In this document: one piece after another, positions 17,358 to 28,400 of the stretch
Layout of the letters: every line of letters begins with the position of its first letter
How positions within the stretch are numbered: the stretch's first letter is position 1
DNA from: Erythrobacter sanguineus
GTDB taxonomy: Bacteria > Pseudomonadota > Alphaproteobacteria > Sphingomonadales > Sphingomonadaceae
Assembly: GCA_945878845.1 (NCBI GenBank)
Contig: CAMCUB010000004.1
Location: forward strand, 62,001-126,000
DNA: 64,000 bases
Direction of reading: 5' to 3'
The notes under the pieces: model-generated
What the model was told of the DNA's origin: nothing
Seen by the model: the letters and a program-made list of their open reading frames with translations, nothing else
Database searches by the model: none
Position numbers and translations under genes: made by a program

Positions 17358-17738
17358 ATGTCCGCGCGAACCGCACAATTCCTGATCGCCGCCGTGTTCC
17401 TTATCCTCGGCGGCTGGTGCCTGTTCGCGCCTGCCAGCGTGATCGACCTCGCCTTTACCGAGCCCTACCGCGGCACCAGTTTCATCAACCGCTTCACCAT
17501 CGCCTGCTTTGGTTCGCAGGCGGTCTTGTTCGGGCTGATGGCGCTGGTCACAAGCTGGAGCGCGCGCAGCTTTGCCGTGTTCGCCGTGCTGCTGCTGCCG
17601 TTCTTCGGCTTCAACTACTGGTTCCACTACGAGGTGCCGGTGCTGACCAGCATCGGGATGCTCGACTTCGCGGGCAACGTGACCATGCTGGTGCTCGCGA
17701 TCCTCGGTTGGCGCGCGGCGCGGGCAGAGGCGGCATGA
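17358..17738 (+). CDS. Small four-helix membrane protein of unknown function
   Basis: A 126-residue protein with four hydrophobic segments (about residues 5-25, 42-62, 68-85 and 100-118), starting MSARTAQFLIAAVFLILGGW. No catalytic motif is visible. The chosen ATG follows AGGGAGCAAGCC and its first helix is complete, while the longer open frame upstream reads antisense to rsmE. The stop overlaps the ubiA start by 4 bases (ATGA), so it is translationally coupled to ubiA. Similar short DUF-type proteins are frequent in sphingomonads, but I cannot name the family. Confidence 0.72.
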   Translation: MSARTAQFLIAAVFLILGGWCLFAPASVIDLAFTEPYRGTSFINRFTIACFGSQAVLFGLMALVTSWSARSFAVFAVLLLPFFGFNYWFHYEVPVLTSIGMLDFAGNVTMLVLAILGWRAARAEAA

Positions 17739-18637
17739 ACGAACAGGTCGTCCCCGACAGCGAACATAAGGGCCTCGTCGCGCGCCTGCCGCAGCTGCCG
17801 CGCGATCTTGCCATGCTGGCGCGGTTCGACCGGCCGATCGGGTGGTGGCTGTTGTTCTGGCCCTGTGTCTTTGCGGTGTGGTTGGCGGGAGCGGGGCCGC
17901 AACTCGCGCTGCTCGGCTGGCTGCTGCTCGGCTCGATCGCGATGCGCGGGGCGGGGTGCGTCTACAACGACATCGTCGATGCCGATCTCGACCGGCAGGT
18001 GGCGCGCACCGCCTTGCGCCCCGTGGCGAGTGGGCGTGTGTCCAAGAAGCTCGCCTGGGGCTGGCTGCTGGCGCTGTGCCTCGTCGGCCTCGTGGTGGTG
18101 CTGCAATTGCGGCTCGAGGCGCAGATCGTCGCGCTCGGCAGCCTTGCGCTGGTCGCCGCCTATCCCTTCATGAAGCGCATCACCTGGTGGCCGCAGGCGT
18201 GGCTCGGGATGGTGTTCAACTGGGGGCTGCTGGTCGGCTGGACCGAGCTCAGGTGGGACAATTGGGACGCGCTCGCGGCGCTCTATGCCGGCGCGATCTG
18301 CTGGGTGATCGGCTACGACACGATCTATGCCCTGCAAGACCGCGAGGATGATGCGATGGTCGGCATCCGCTCCTCCGCGCTGGCGATGGGCGCGGCGGTC
18401 AAGGGCGGGATCGCGGCCTTCTATGCCGCGGCCATCGGCTTGTGGGCACTGGCCTTCTGGCTCTACCGCGCCGATCCCCTAGCGCTCGCTGCATTGCTGC
18501 CGGTGGCGGGGCATCTGGCGTGGCAGGTGGCGACGCTCGACGCCGACGATCCGATGAACCCGCTCGCCCGCTTTCGCGCCAACCGCTGGGCCGGGGCACT
18601 GATGGCGGCGGCGTGCTTCGTGGTCGGGAACGCCTGA
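17735..18637 (+). CDS. ubiA: 4-hydroxybenzoate polyprenyltransferase
   Basis: UbiA attaches the polyprenyl tail to 4-hydroxybenzoate in ubiquinone synthesis at the inner membrane. The 300-residue protein has about eight to nine helices and both Asp-rich substrate motifs: NDIVDADLD at 78-86, with the adjoining RPVASG, and YDTIYALQDREDD at 193-205. The N-terminal ARFDRPIGWWLLFWPC is the typical first-helix signature. ATG at 17735 overlaps the stop of the preceding small membrane protein. The SRAP gene follows 4 bases after the stop, making a three-gene run. Confidence 0.94.
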   Translation: MNEQVVPDSEHKGLVARLPQLPRDLAMLARFDRPIGWWLLFWPCVFAVWLAGAGPQLALLGWLLLGSIAMRGAGCVYNDIVDADLDRQVARTALRPVASGRVSKKLAWGWLLALCLVGLVVVLQLRLEAQIVALGSLALVAAYPFMKRITWWPQAWLGMVFNWGLLVGWTELRWDNWDALAALYAGAICWVIGYDTIYALQDREDDAMVGIRSSALAMGAAVKGGIAAFYAAAIGLWALAFWLYRADPLALAALLPVAGHLAWQVATLDADDPMNPLARFRANRWAGALMAAACFVVGNA

Positions 18638-18641
18638 GTCC

Positions 18642-19283
18642 ATGTGCAACCTCTACCGCATGACCAAAAACGCGAGCGAGGTCGCTGCGTGGTTCGGGGC
18701 GGTGGAGGGCGCAGGCGGGGCGAACTTCGCGGCCGAGGTCTACCCGGGCTATACCGGGCTGGTGGTGGCAGACGGCGCGGTGCGGGCGATGACCTGGGGC
18801 GTGCCGCTGGTGCTCAAGGGCAAACAGGGCCAGCCGCTGAAACCCAAGCCGGTCAACAACGCGCGTTCGGACAAGCTGGGGACGGGGTTCTGGCGCGCGT
18901 CCTTTGCCGCGCGGCGCTGCCTGATCCCGCTGGAACAATGGGCCGAGGCCGAGGGCCCCAAGGGGCGGATGACCCGGACGTGGATGTCCTCCCCGGAATC
19001 GCCGCTGCTCGCCGCCGCGGGGGTGTGGCAGCCGACCGACACGTGGGGCGCAAGCTACGCGATGGTGATGACCGACAGCGCCGGAGCGGCGTCCGAATCC
19101 GTGCATGATCGCATGCCTGTGCTGCTCGCCCCGGACGATCAGCAACTCTGGCTAACCGCGCCGCCATCCGAGGCGCTGGAACTGTGCCGGGCGTGGACCG
19201 GGCCGCTTGCGATTGCGCGGACCGATGAAGGCTGGGCGAGGCGAAAAGCCGGTCAAGGCCCTGAGAACGAGACGATATTTTGA
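18642..19283 (+). CDS. SOS response-associated peptidase (YedK/SRAP family)
   Basis: A 213-residue SRAP-domain protein. C2 directly after the initiator Met is the residue that forms a thiazolidine crosslink to abasic sites in single-stranded DNA in YedK/HMCES. Also present are the conserved N73 region (KPVNNARSDKL), E102 and H155 in SVHDRMPVLL. The usual GFYEW stretch is replaced by QWAEA, although the Glu is kept in register. The family shields abasic DNA during replication. It follows ubiA by 4 bases. No LexA-type operator was recognised upstream, as expected if it is transcribed from the ubiA promoter. Confidence 0.9.
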   Translation: MCNLYRMTKNASEVAAWFGAVEGAGGANFAAEVYPGYTGLVVADGAVRAMTWGVPLVLKGKQGQPLKPKPVNNARSDKLGTGFWRASFAARRCLIPLEQWAEAEGPKGRMTRTWMSSPESPLLAAAGVWQPTDTWGASYAMVMTDSAGAASESVHDRMPVLLAPDDQQLWLTAPPSEALELCRAWTGPLAIARTDEGWARRKAGQGPENETIF

Positions 19284-19296
19284 TGCTCTGCGGCGC

Positions 19297-19401
19297 TTTG
19301 CAAATGCAATCTTCGTAAGGTTTGCGATTGCGATTTTGTCACTATCGGAACGCGTCAAATGAGGTTATCCCGCCCTAACTTAATTGGGGGAATTAGCCTT
19401 T
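19297..19401 (+). promoter_or_regulatory. Probable promoter region of the autotransporter gene
   Basis: The 118-base gap between the SRAP gene and the autotransporter is relatively AT-rich. It holds two similar direct elements, TTTGCAAATGCAATC and TTTGCGATTGCGATT, about 20 bases apart, which could be regulator sites or part of a promoter. GGGGGAA, 10 bases before the ATG at 19402, is the ribosome-binding site. No consensus -35/-10 pair could be fixed with confidence. Confidence 0.4.
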
Positions 19402-22400
19402 ATGCTTACCGGTTTGTCGCGCGATTTTGCGCAGGATTCGTCGCGTTTCCAGTTCCGGTCGAAGGCTCGCTTCCTTCTCAACTCCACAGCCCTGATCCCG
19501 GTCGTCGGCGCGCTTGCTGCGGTGGGTCTGCTCGCGACGCCGGGCGCGGCCTTTGCCCAGTCGACCGACGCCGAGGGCGGTAACGGCGGCGGCGGCGGCG
19601 GCGCAGGGGGCGGTTCGGTTATTGTCGACGGCGGCATCGGCGTCGCTGGCGGACCCGGCGTTGCGGCTGGTTCGGGCGGCGGCGGCGGCGGCGGCGGAAC
19701 CGGGGTTACGGGCGGCAATGGCGGCACCGGATCTGGCGGAACCGCAGGCGGGGTCGGCAACAATGTGTTCAATGCTCCGGCGGGCAACGGCGCCAATGCA
19801 ACGATAGCCGGTAACGGCGGCGGTGGCGGCGCTGGTGCGTCCACCCGGTTCCTTTCTGGTGGGTCTTTGTCATTTTTTGCCGGCGCCACCACCTACATCA
19901 GTGGCGGTGCCGGTGGTGCAGGTCTGGGCAGCGGTTCTGGTGGCGGCGGCGGTGCTGGCGCGACCTTCGTCGGCAATCTCCAGTTCAACGCCTCGATCTC
20001 GGCAGGTGCTGCGCGGACCGGTGGGGCGGGCGGCGCAGGCGGTAATGGCGGTGTCAGCGGCAACGGCGGTGACGGCGGTGATGGCGGCGCCGGGCTCACT
20101 GTCGTGCTAGGCGGAATCAATACCATCGAGGCAGGTGCTCTTTATACTGGTGGTGTTGGCGGGGCCGGCGGCAGCGGGGTGGTTGCAGGTCTCGGCGGCG
20201 TCGGCGGCGCGGGGCTGAACCAGACAAACGGCACGTTGAACAATCAGGGCACACTGCGCGGCGGCGTTGGCGGCACTGGCTCGGTCGGGGGCCTTGGCGG
20301 CATCGGGTTTGTCGGCTCCGGTGTCACGATCAACAACACGGGCACGATTGCAGGCGGGCTTTCCGGCGGCGGCGGTGTGCAGGCGCTGGCGATGCGCCTG
20401 TCGGGCACCAACACCGTCACCAATATCGGCACCCTGACCGGCGGGGTCGAGATCGCCTCGGGCACGACGACCTTCGATATCGCCAGTGATCAGGCGCTGG
20501 CCAATGTCGTTTCCGGAGCAGGTGCGCTGGCCAAGGCGGGCACCGGCACACTGACGCTGTCGGGCGCGAACACCTATTCCGGGCTCACCACGGTTGCGGC
20601 AGGCACGCTGGTGATCGGCAGCAACACGGCGCTGGGCAGCACGGCTGCAGGCACTATTGTTCAGAATGGCGCAGCCTTGGTGCTGAGTGGCGAGCGCATC
20701 GTCGGCGAAGCGATCACGCTCAATGGCACGGGTGTGGGCGGCACCGGCGCGCTGCGAGGCCTCGCGAACGTCAGCACCCTGACCGGCGCGATTACGCTTG
20801 CTTCAGATGCCCGGATTGAAGCCGATTCCGTCCTTGACTTCAGGGGCGTGGTGTCCGGCGTTGACCGGACGGCCACCTTTGGCGGTGCTGGCAACATCGT
20901 CATCCAGCTCGGAAGCTTGCAGCTCGGCAGCGGCTCAGTGATCAAGGAGGGTGCCGGGATCCTCGGGCTGTTCAACACCAACTCCTTCACCGGCGATACC
21001 GATGTCAGAGGCGGGCAGCTGCAAATCTCGGGCGGGAGCGCGCTGTCCGACACCGGCCGGCTTACGCTTGGGACCGGGACGAGCGCCCGGGTGATCACCA
21101 ACACAGAGACCATCGGCAGTCTTGCGGGAAGCGGGACCATCTTCCTGCAGAACGGCGGTTCGCTTGTTGTTGGTGATGCCACCGACACCGTGTTCAGCGG
21201 CGTGATCCAGACAGCGAACGGTAGCGGCTCGATCACCAAGCGGGGCACGGGCAAGCTGACGCTGTCGGGCGCGAGCACCTACACCGGGCTGACCACGGTA
21301 TCGGGCGGCACGCTCGCGGTCGGCTCTGCGAGCGGTCTTGGCGCTGCGACTGCGGGCACCGTCGTCCAGACGGGCGGGACGCTGGGGTTCGAGTCCACCA
21401 TTACCGTTGGCTCGCTGCAAATCTCCGAAACCATCGTCCTTGATGGCGGGACCTTGCGCAATATCGCCGGGAACACCAACATTTCCGGGCCCCTCACGCT
21501 GTTGGCGGATTCGATCATCGCCGCGGACGCCAACTCGCTGACCATTTTTGCTTCCGGCGGCGTTCAGGGCGGCGGCAATGACCTGATCGCGGATGCCAGC
21601 GGCGGCAGCATCAACTTCACCGCCGGCCTCCTCAACATCGCCACGCTGACCAAGAACGGGAGCGGTGTTGTCGCTCTTTCGGGCAGCAATACGATTGCCG
21701 GCAATGTGACCGTGAATGGCGGCACGCTTCAGGGGGTCAACACCAATGCCCTGTCGGTCGCCAATGCTGTGACCCTGAACGGCGGCGCGTTCGACGTGTT
21801 CCGCTCTGTCATCGTCGGGTCGGTGAGCGGCGATACCCGGCTTTCGGTCAACGGCTTTGGCTCTCCGGTAACCCTGACCCTTGGCGGCAACAACAGTTCG
21901 ACTAGCTTCTCCGGGCAGCTGTCGGGCGACGGCAACCTGATAAAGACCGGGACGGGCACTTTCACCCTGACCGGGTTCAACAATTTCGTTGGCGGCATCA
22001 CCGTCAACAACGGCACATTGCAGGTCGGCAATAACCTGACGACGGGCACGCTCGGGCTCGGCACCGCGACCGTGCTGGTCGAGGCGAACGGGACGCTCAA
22101 CTTCCGGCGCTCGAACCTCTATTCGGTGAGCAATGCGATCACCGGAGCGGGGACCATCGTGAAGTCGGGGGCCGGCACCGTGATACTGACCAACGTGGCC
22201 GGTTTCACCGGCTCGACTTTGGTCGAGGACGGGCAGCTGACCATCCAAGGCGATTTCGGCGGCGCGATCACGGTCGACGGCGGCATCCTTGGCGGCACCG
22301 GCACGATTGCTGGCGCGGTTATTGTCAACAATGGCGGCACCGTGGCTGCGGGCAACAGCCCGGGCACGCTGACGGTCGGCGCGCTGTCGCTCAACATGGG

Positions 22401-25400
22401 ATCGCTCACCACCTTCGAGCTGGGCGAGGCGGGCGTTGCGGGCGGGGCCAATAACGACCTGATCCGGGTGACCGGCGCGCTGACGCTCAATGGCGGCAGC
22501 GTCGACATCGTGCGCGGATCGGGCTTCAGTTCGGGCCGTTACACCCTGTTCGAATTCGGCTCGCTGGTCGGCGGGCTCGGCAACCTCTTCCTCAATCCGC
22601 TTGACGGCGGTTTCGTCGGCACGCTGGCAGTGGACGGCAACACCATCGTCCTCAATGCCGCGCCGCCCGAAGACCTGATCTTCTGGAACGGCTCGACTCT
22701 TGCGCCGACCGGCGCGGTGGTCGGTGGCAGCGGCACCTGGAACCTCGTCAACGGCAACTTCACCGAGGATGACGGCGACTTCACCGGCGCCTGGGCGGGC
22801 AACGGCTTCAACGCCGTGTTCGCAGGCACTGGCGGCACGGTCACGATCGGCGCCGACACCACAGTTGCGCCGAGCGGCCTGGCCTTCCTGGTCGATGGCT
22901 ACACGATCGAAGGCGGCAACGCGGCCTCGCGGCTCGAACTGACGGGCCCCACCGGGGTCGACACCGCTGCGGCCGTAGGCGCGACGATCAACGCGGTGAT
23001 CTCGGGCACGGGTTCGATGACCAAGACAGGCACCGGCACGCTGACGCTGCGCGGGGTCAACACCTACACCGGCAGCACCACGGTGCTTGGCGGGACGCTG
23101 GTGAACAGCGGCACGATCACCGGATCCGTGACCAACAATGCGACGCTCACCTCGACCGGCAGCCTGCTGGGCGGGCTCACCAATAGTGCGGGTGCGGTTG
23201 CCAATCTGGCGGGTACGGTCAACGGACAGATCAACAATTCGGGCACGGTCAACGTCACTGGCAATCTGGCCACCACCAACAATTTCAATTTCATCAATTC
23301 AGACGCTGGCTTGCTCAATGTCAGCGGGGGCAACTACACCGGCGCCAACGCCCTCATCAACAACTCGACCGCGCTCAATGGGATCAATGTGTCCTCTGGC
23401 CGCACTCTTGGCGCCGCGATCATCGTCAATGGCGCGACCTCGTCGATCCTGAATGCGGGGACGATCACGACCTCGAACCGCATCGACAATAGCGGCACCC
23501 TGACCACCACCGGCACGATCAACGGCGGCAGCACTGGCCTGCGCGGGTTGGCGGGATCGACCACCAATGCCTCGGGCACGATCAATGGCGCGGTCAGCAA
23601 TGCCGGCACCTTCAATGTTACCGGCAACCTGGTGAACAACAGCAGCATCACCAATACAGGGACGTTCAACGTCACTGGCGCGACGGTGACGACCCTGGGC
23701 CTAAACAACGAGGCGAGTGGGACGGTCAATGCGGCAGGCGCGATCAATGGGCAGCTGGGCAACGCCGGGACGTTCAACGTCACCGGAAACCTCACCGGCA
23801 ACAACGCCTTCATCAATTCCGGTACGGGCCTGCTCAATGTCAGCGGTGGCGACTACACCGGGTTGACCGTGGTCATCAACAACTCGACCGCAGCCAACGC
23901 CGTCAACATCTCGGCTGGCCGCACCCTGAGCGCCGGGATCGTCTCCAATGGTGCGACCTCGTCGATCCTGAACGCAGGGACGCTCACGGCCTCGAACCGC
24001 ATCGACAACAGCGGCACCCTGACCACCACCGGGACGATCAATGTCGGCAGCTTTGGCCTGCGCGGGTTGGCGGGATCGACCACCAATGCCTCGGGCACGA
24101 TCACTGGTTCGATCAGCAATGCCGGCACCTTCAATGTCACCGGCAATCTGGTGAATGATGGCTTCATCACGAACAACGGTGTCTTCAACCTGACCGGGGC
24201 AACCCTGACGTCAGGCGGTTTGTCCAACAACGCGGGCGCCGTGGTCAATGCGCGCGGCACGCTGAACGGCGGGGTGAACAATGCCGGCACCTTCAATGTC
24301 ACCGGCAATCTCACCAACACTAACCCCAACGCGAGCTATTTCGGGTTTGACGCGGGCGTGCTCAATGTCAGCGATGGCGATTACACCGGGCTGGTGGTCG
24401 TCAGCAATTCCTCGACCGCAACCAACGGGGTCAATATCTCGGCTGGCCGCACCTTGAGCGCCCAGATCGTCTCCAATGGCGCAAACTCGTCGTTCCTGAA
24501 CGCGGGGACGATCACGACCTCCAACCGCCTTGAAAACAATGGCAGCCTGACTTCGACGGGCACGATCAACGGCGTGTTCTTCAACAATGCGGGCGCAACG
24601 GCGTCGCTGCAGGGTGCGGTCAACGGGGCGTTCACCAACAGCGGCACGGTCACCGTGACCGGCGGCCTGACGGTGAACGGCGCCGTGACGCAGAACAGCG
24701 CAGGCACGTTCAACCTCGGCGGGTTCACCACCAGCTTCGGCAGCCTTGCGGGCAGCGGCACGGTGAACCTCGGTGCGGGCACGCTGACCGTAGGTGGCAA
24801 CGGCACCTCGACCAGCTTCGACGGGGCGATCAACGGCACCGGCGGCCTCGTCAAGACCGGCGCGGGCACCTTCACGCTGGCGGGCACCAACGGCTACACC
24901 GGCCAGACCCGGATCGACGAGGGCACGCTGGCGCTGGCTGCGAGCGGCGTGATCGCCGGGCAGGTGCGCAACAGCGGCACCTTCAACAACAGCGGCACAG
25001 TGAACGGCAGCGTGGTCAACCTCGCCACCCTCACCTCGAGCGGCACGATCGGCGGCGGGCTCTCCCAGTTTTCGGGCGCGACCGGCACGGTCTCGGGAAC
25101 GCTGAACGGGTTCGTCAACAACGCCGGGACTCTGACCGTCAATGGCAACCTTGCCAGCAATGATTTCGGCCAGATCACCGGCACCGGGCAGGTGACGGTG
25201 CAGTCGGGCGCGCGCTGGAGCGGGCTGCTGGGCTTCACTAACCTCAGCACCAACGCCGCAGGTCTGTCGATCGCGGGCACGCTGGATGTGAACGGGATCT
25301 TCGTGACCCAGGCGGGCGCGACCACGGTCATCGCCAGCGGCGGCACGCTGACCGCGCAGAACTCGACCAACCTCGGCACTGTGACCAACAACGGCACAGT

Positions 25401-28400
25401 CAACACCGATGTGACGAACGGCTCCGGTAACGTCGCAGGCACCATCACCAACAATGGCACCTGGAACGGCACCATGTCGCAGGGCCTCGGGTCGGTCACC
25501 AACACCGGCCGGTGGAACGGCAACTTCCTGCTCGATGTGGGCGCGCAGATCACCAATAGCGGGACGTGGGACACCACTTCGCTCTTCGGCGGGGCGGTGC
25601 GCGACGGGACCTTCATCAACACCGGCAACCTTATCGGGCTCGGCTTTGCCGTGACCGGCGCCAATGCGCTGCTCGACAACAACATCACCGGCGTCATCAC
25701 GCTCAACTTTGGTCAGGCCTTCAACATCGACACCGGGGGCCGGATCAACAACTTCGGCACGGCGAGCGCCACTGCCAATGTCAATGCCGGCGGCATCCTG
25801 CGCAACTTCGCAGGGGCCAGCTGGAATGGCCCTGTGATCATCGCGGCGACCGGCTCGGTCGGCAATTCGGGCACCATCAACGGCAATGTCGCCAACTCGG
25901 GCACCTTCTCCTCGATTGGCACGGTCAACGGCAACTTCAGCAGCGGCGTCAACACGCTGACCACGCTGGCGGGCGCCCTCAATGGCAACATCAGCAACAT
26001 GGGGCGGATCGAGCTGGTCGGAACGACCACCGGGATCAACATCCTGTTCCAGACCGCGAGCGGGACTTTCGATCTGGGTGGGTTCGACACCACCATCGGC
26101 GGGGTGCAGGGCTCGGGCCAGGTGCTGCTGGGCGACGGCGATCTGACGGTCAATGCCGCCTCTAACACCGGCTTCTCGGGTGTGATTTCGGGCAATGGCG
26201 GCCTGATCAAGACCGGCAGCCAGACCCTCACTCTGTTGGGGGCCAACACCTATGCGGGTGGAACCAGCCTGTCCGGAGGCGTCCTCACGGTTGCCAATAA
26301 TCTGGCGCTCGGCACTGGCCAAGTCACCATGCTTAGTGGCACGACGCTGCGTTCCGGCGCAGCGAATATCGCGCTGGCCAATGCCATCGACATTTCTGGC
26401 ACCGGCACGATTGATATCGGGACGAATCAGCGCTTCACGCTGGCCGGCGTCATCAGCGGCGGCACCCTGAACCAGACCGGCGCTGGCGGCAGCCTGCTCA
26501 CGCTGAGCGGCACCAACACCTACACGGGTGGAACCGTGCTGAACGGTGCCTTCACGCTTGTATCCCGCGATGCCAACCTGGGTGCCGCTAGCGGCGCCGT
26601 GACGTTCAATGGCGGCGCCACGCTGATCTTTAACAACACGGCGGCGTTCGGCTCGACGCGCAATTTCATCGGCAACACCAACATCAACCTGCAAACCCTC
26701 GGCACGGCGCCGGTGACGCTGGGCGGTGTGGTCTCGGGCGTTGGTGGCTTGCTCAAGCAGGGCGCGGGCACGCTGATTCTGACGAACGCCAACACCTATC
26801 AGGGTGGAACCGGCCTGTTCGAAGGCGTACTCACGGTTGCCAACAACCGGGCGCTCGGCACTGGCCAAGTCACCATGCTTGGCGGCACGACGCTGCGTTC
26901 CGGCGCAGCGAATATCGCGCTGGCGAACAATATCGACATCTCTGGCACCAGCACGATTGATTCGGCCGCCAACATGTTCACCCTGTCGGGCGTCATCGGC
27001 GGCAGCGGGAGCCTCATCAAGATCGGTGGAGGCACGCTGACGCTCACGGGGGTCAACACCTACACCGGCACGACCTTCGTCGACGCCGGCACGCTGGTGG
27101 TGGGCGAGGGCGGTGTGGTGGCTCCGCCGCCGGCCGCGACCGTTGCACCGGCCCCGACTCTTGTCGCGGTCACCGCGCAGGCCATCGAACCGGCCATCGC
27201 GAGCGCTCCGGCCCAGGTCGGCCGCGGCCTGCTGGTCGGCGGCACGGGCAGCCTCACCGGCGGGCGCACCAGCGTCTCGCTCGAGCCTGCCGCGACCCTC
27301 GCAGTGGTCGAGACCGCTCCGGTCATTGCCGCAGTCGCAGGAGAGGCGCCCGTCGCACCCATGGCGAACGTCGCTGCGCAGAACACCATGCTTGCTCTGG
27401 CCGTGATCGCGGGCAACGTCGTCAACAGCGCCACGCTGATCAACAACGGCACGATCCTCGGCATGGTGATCAACAATGCCGGGGCGAGCGCCAGCAACCA
27501 CGGCGTGATCGAAGGCGCGGTGCGCAATGACGGCACGCTGGTCTCGACCGGCACGCTTGGCGGCGGGCTCGTTAACAACGGGCAGGCGCAGATCGCAGGC
27601 GTGCTTGATGGCGATGTCATCAACACCGGCACGATCACGCTGACCGGCATCACCACCGGCATCGACTTCCTCGAGCAGGCCGCTGGCGGCGTCTTCAACC
27701 TCGCCGGGTTCGACACCACTCTGGGCGCGATCATGGGCGCAGGCAGCATCACGCTGGGCGCAGGCCGGCTCACCACCGGGACCGACGGGGTCGGCACGGT
27801 GTTCGGCGGCGTCATCAGCGGCACGGGCAGCCTTGCCAAGGTCGGCACCGGACGGCTGGTGCTGACCGGGGCCAACACCTACACCGGCGGCACCACCATC
27901 AGCGGCGGCGTGCTGCAGCTGGGCAATGGCGGCACCTCGGGCTCAATCGTCGGCCCTGTGGTGAACAACGGCGCGCTGGTGATCAACCGCAGCGATGCCT
28001 TCACCTTCGCCAGCGCGATCAGCGGCACGGGCATGCTCGTGCAGGACGGCTCCGGCACGACCACGCTGACCGGCACCAATAGCTACTCCGGCGGGACGCT
28101 GATCAGCAGCGGGCGGCTGGTCGGCAACACCGCCTCGCTGCAGGGCCAGATCCAGAACAATGCCGCGCTCGAATTCGCGCAAGCCAGCGCCGGCATCTTC
28201 GCCGGACAGCTGTTCGGCGCGGGCCTGTTCGACAAGACCGGGCTCGGCCTGCTCGACCTGACCGGCAACAACAACGGCTTCACCGGCGGCACCTTCGTGC
28301 GCGGCGGGGAGCTGCGGGTGAGCGGCCAGCTGGCGAACTCGGTGGTGACCGTGCTCTCGGGCTCGACCCTGTCGGGCAGCGGCACCATCGGCGGGCTGAT

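Noticed and set aside
24211..27501. 1096-codon open frame on the minus strand inside the autotransporter
   Set aside because: It is antisense to a well-supported gene, composed of Ala/Arg/Asp/His/Gly-rich sequence without any domain, as expected from the GC-rich repeats of the other strand.
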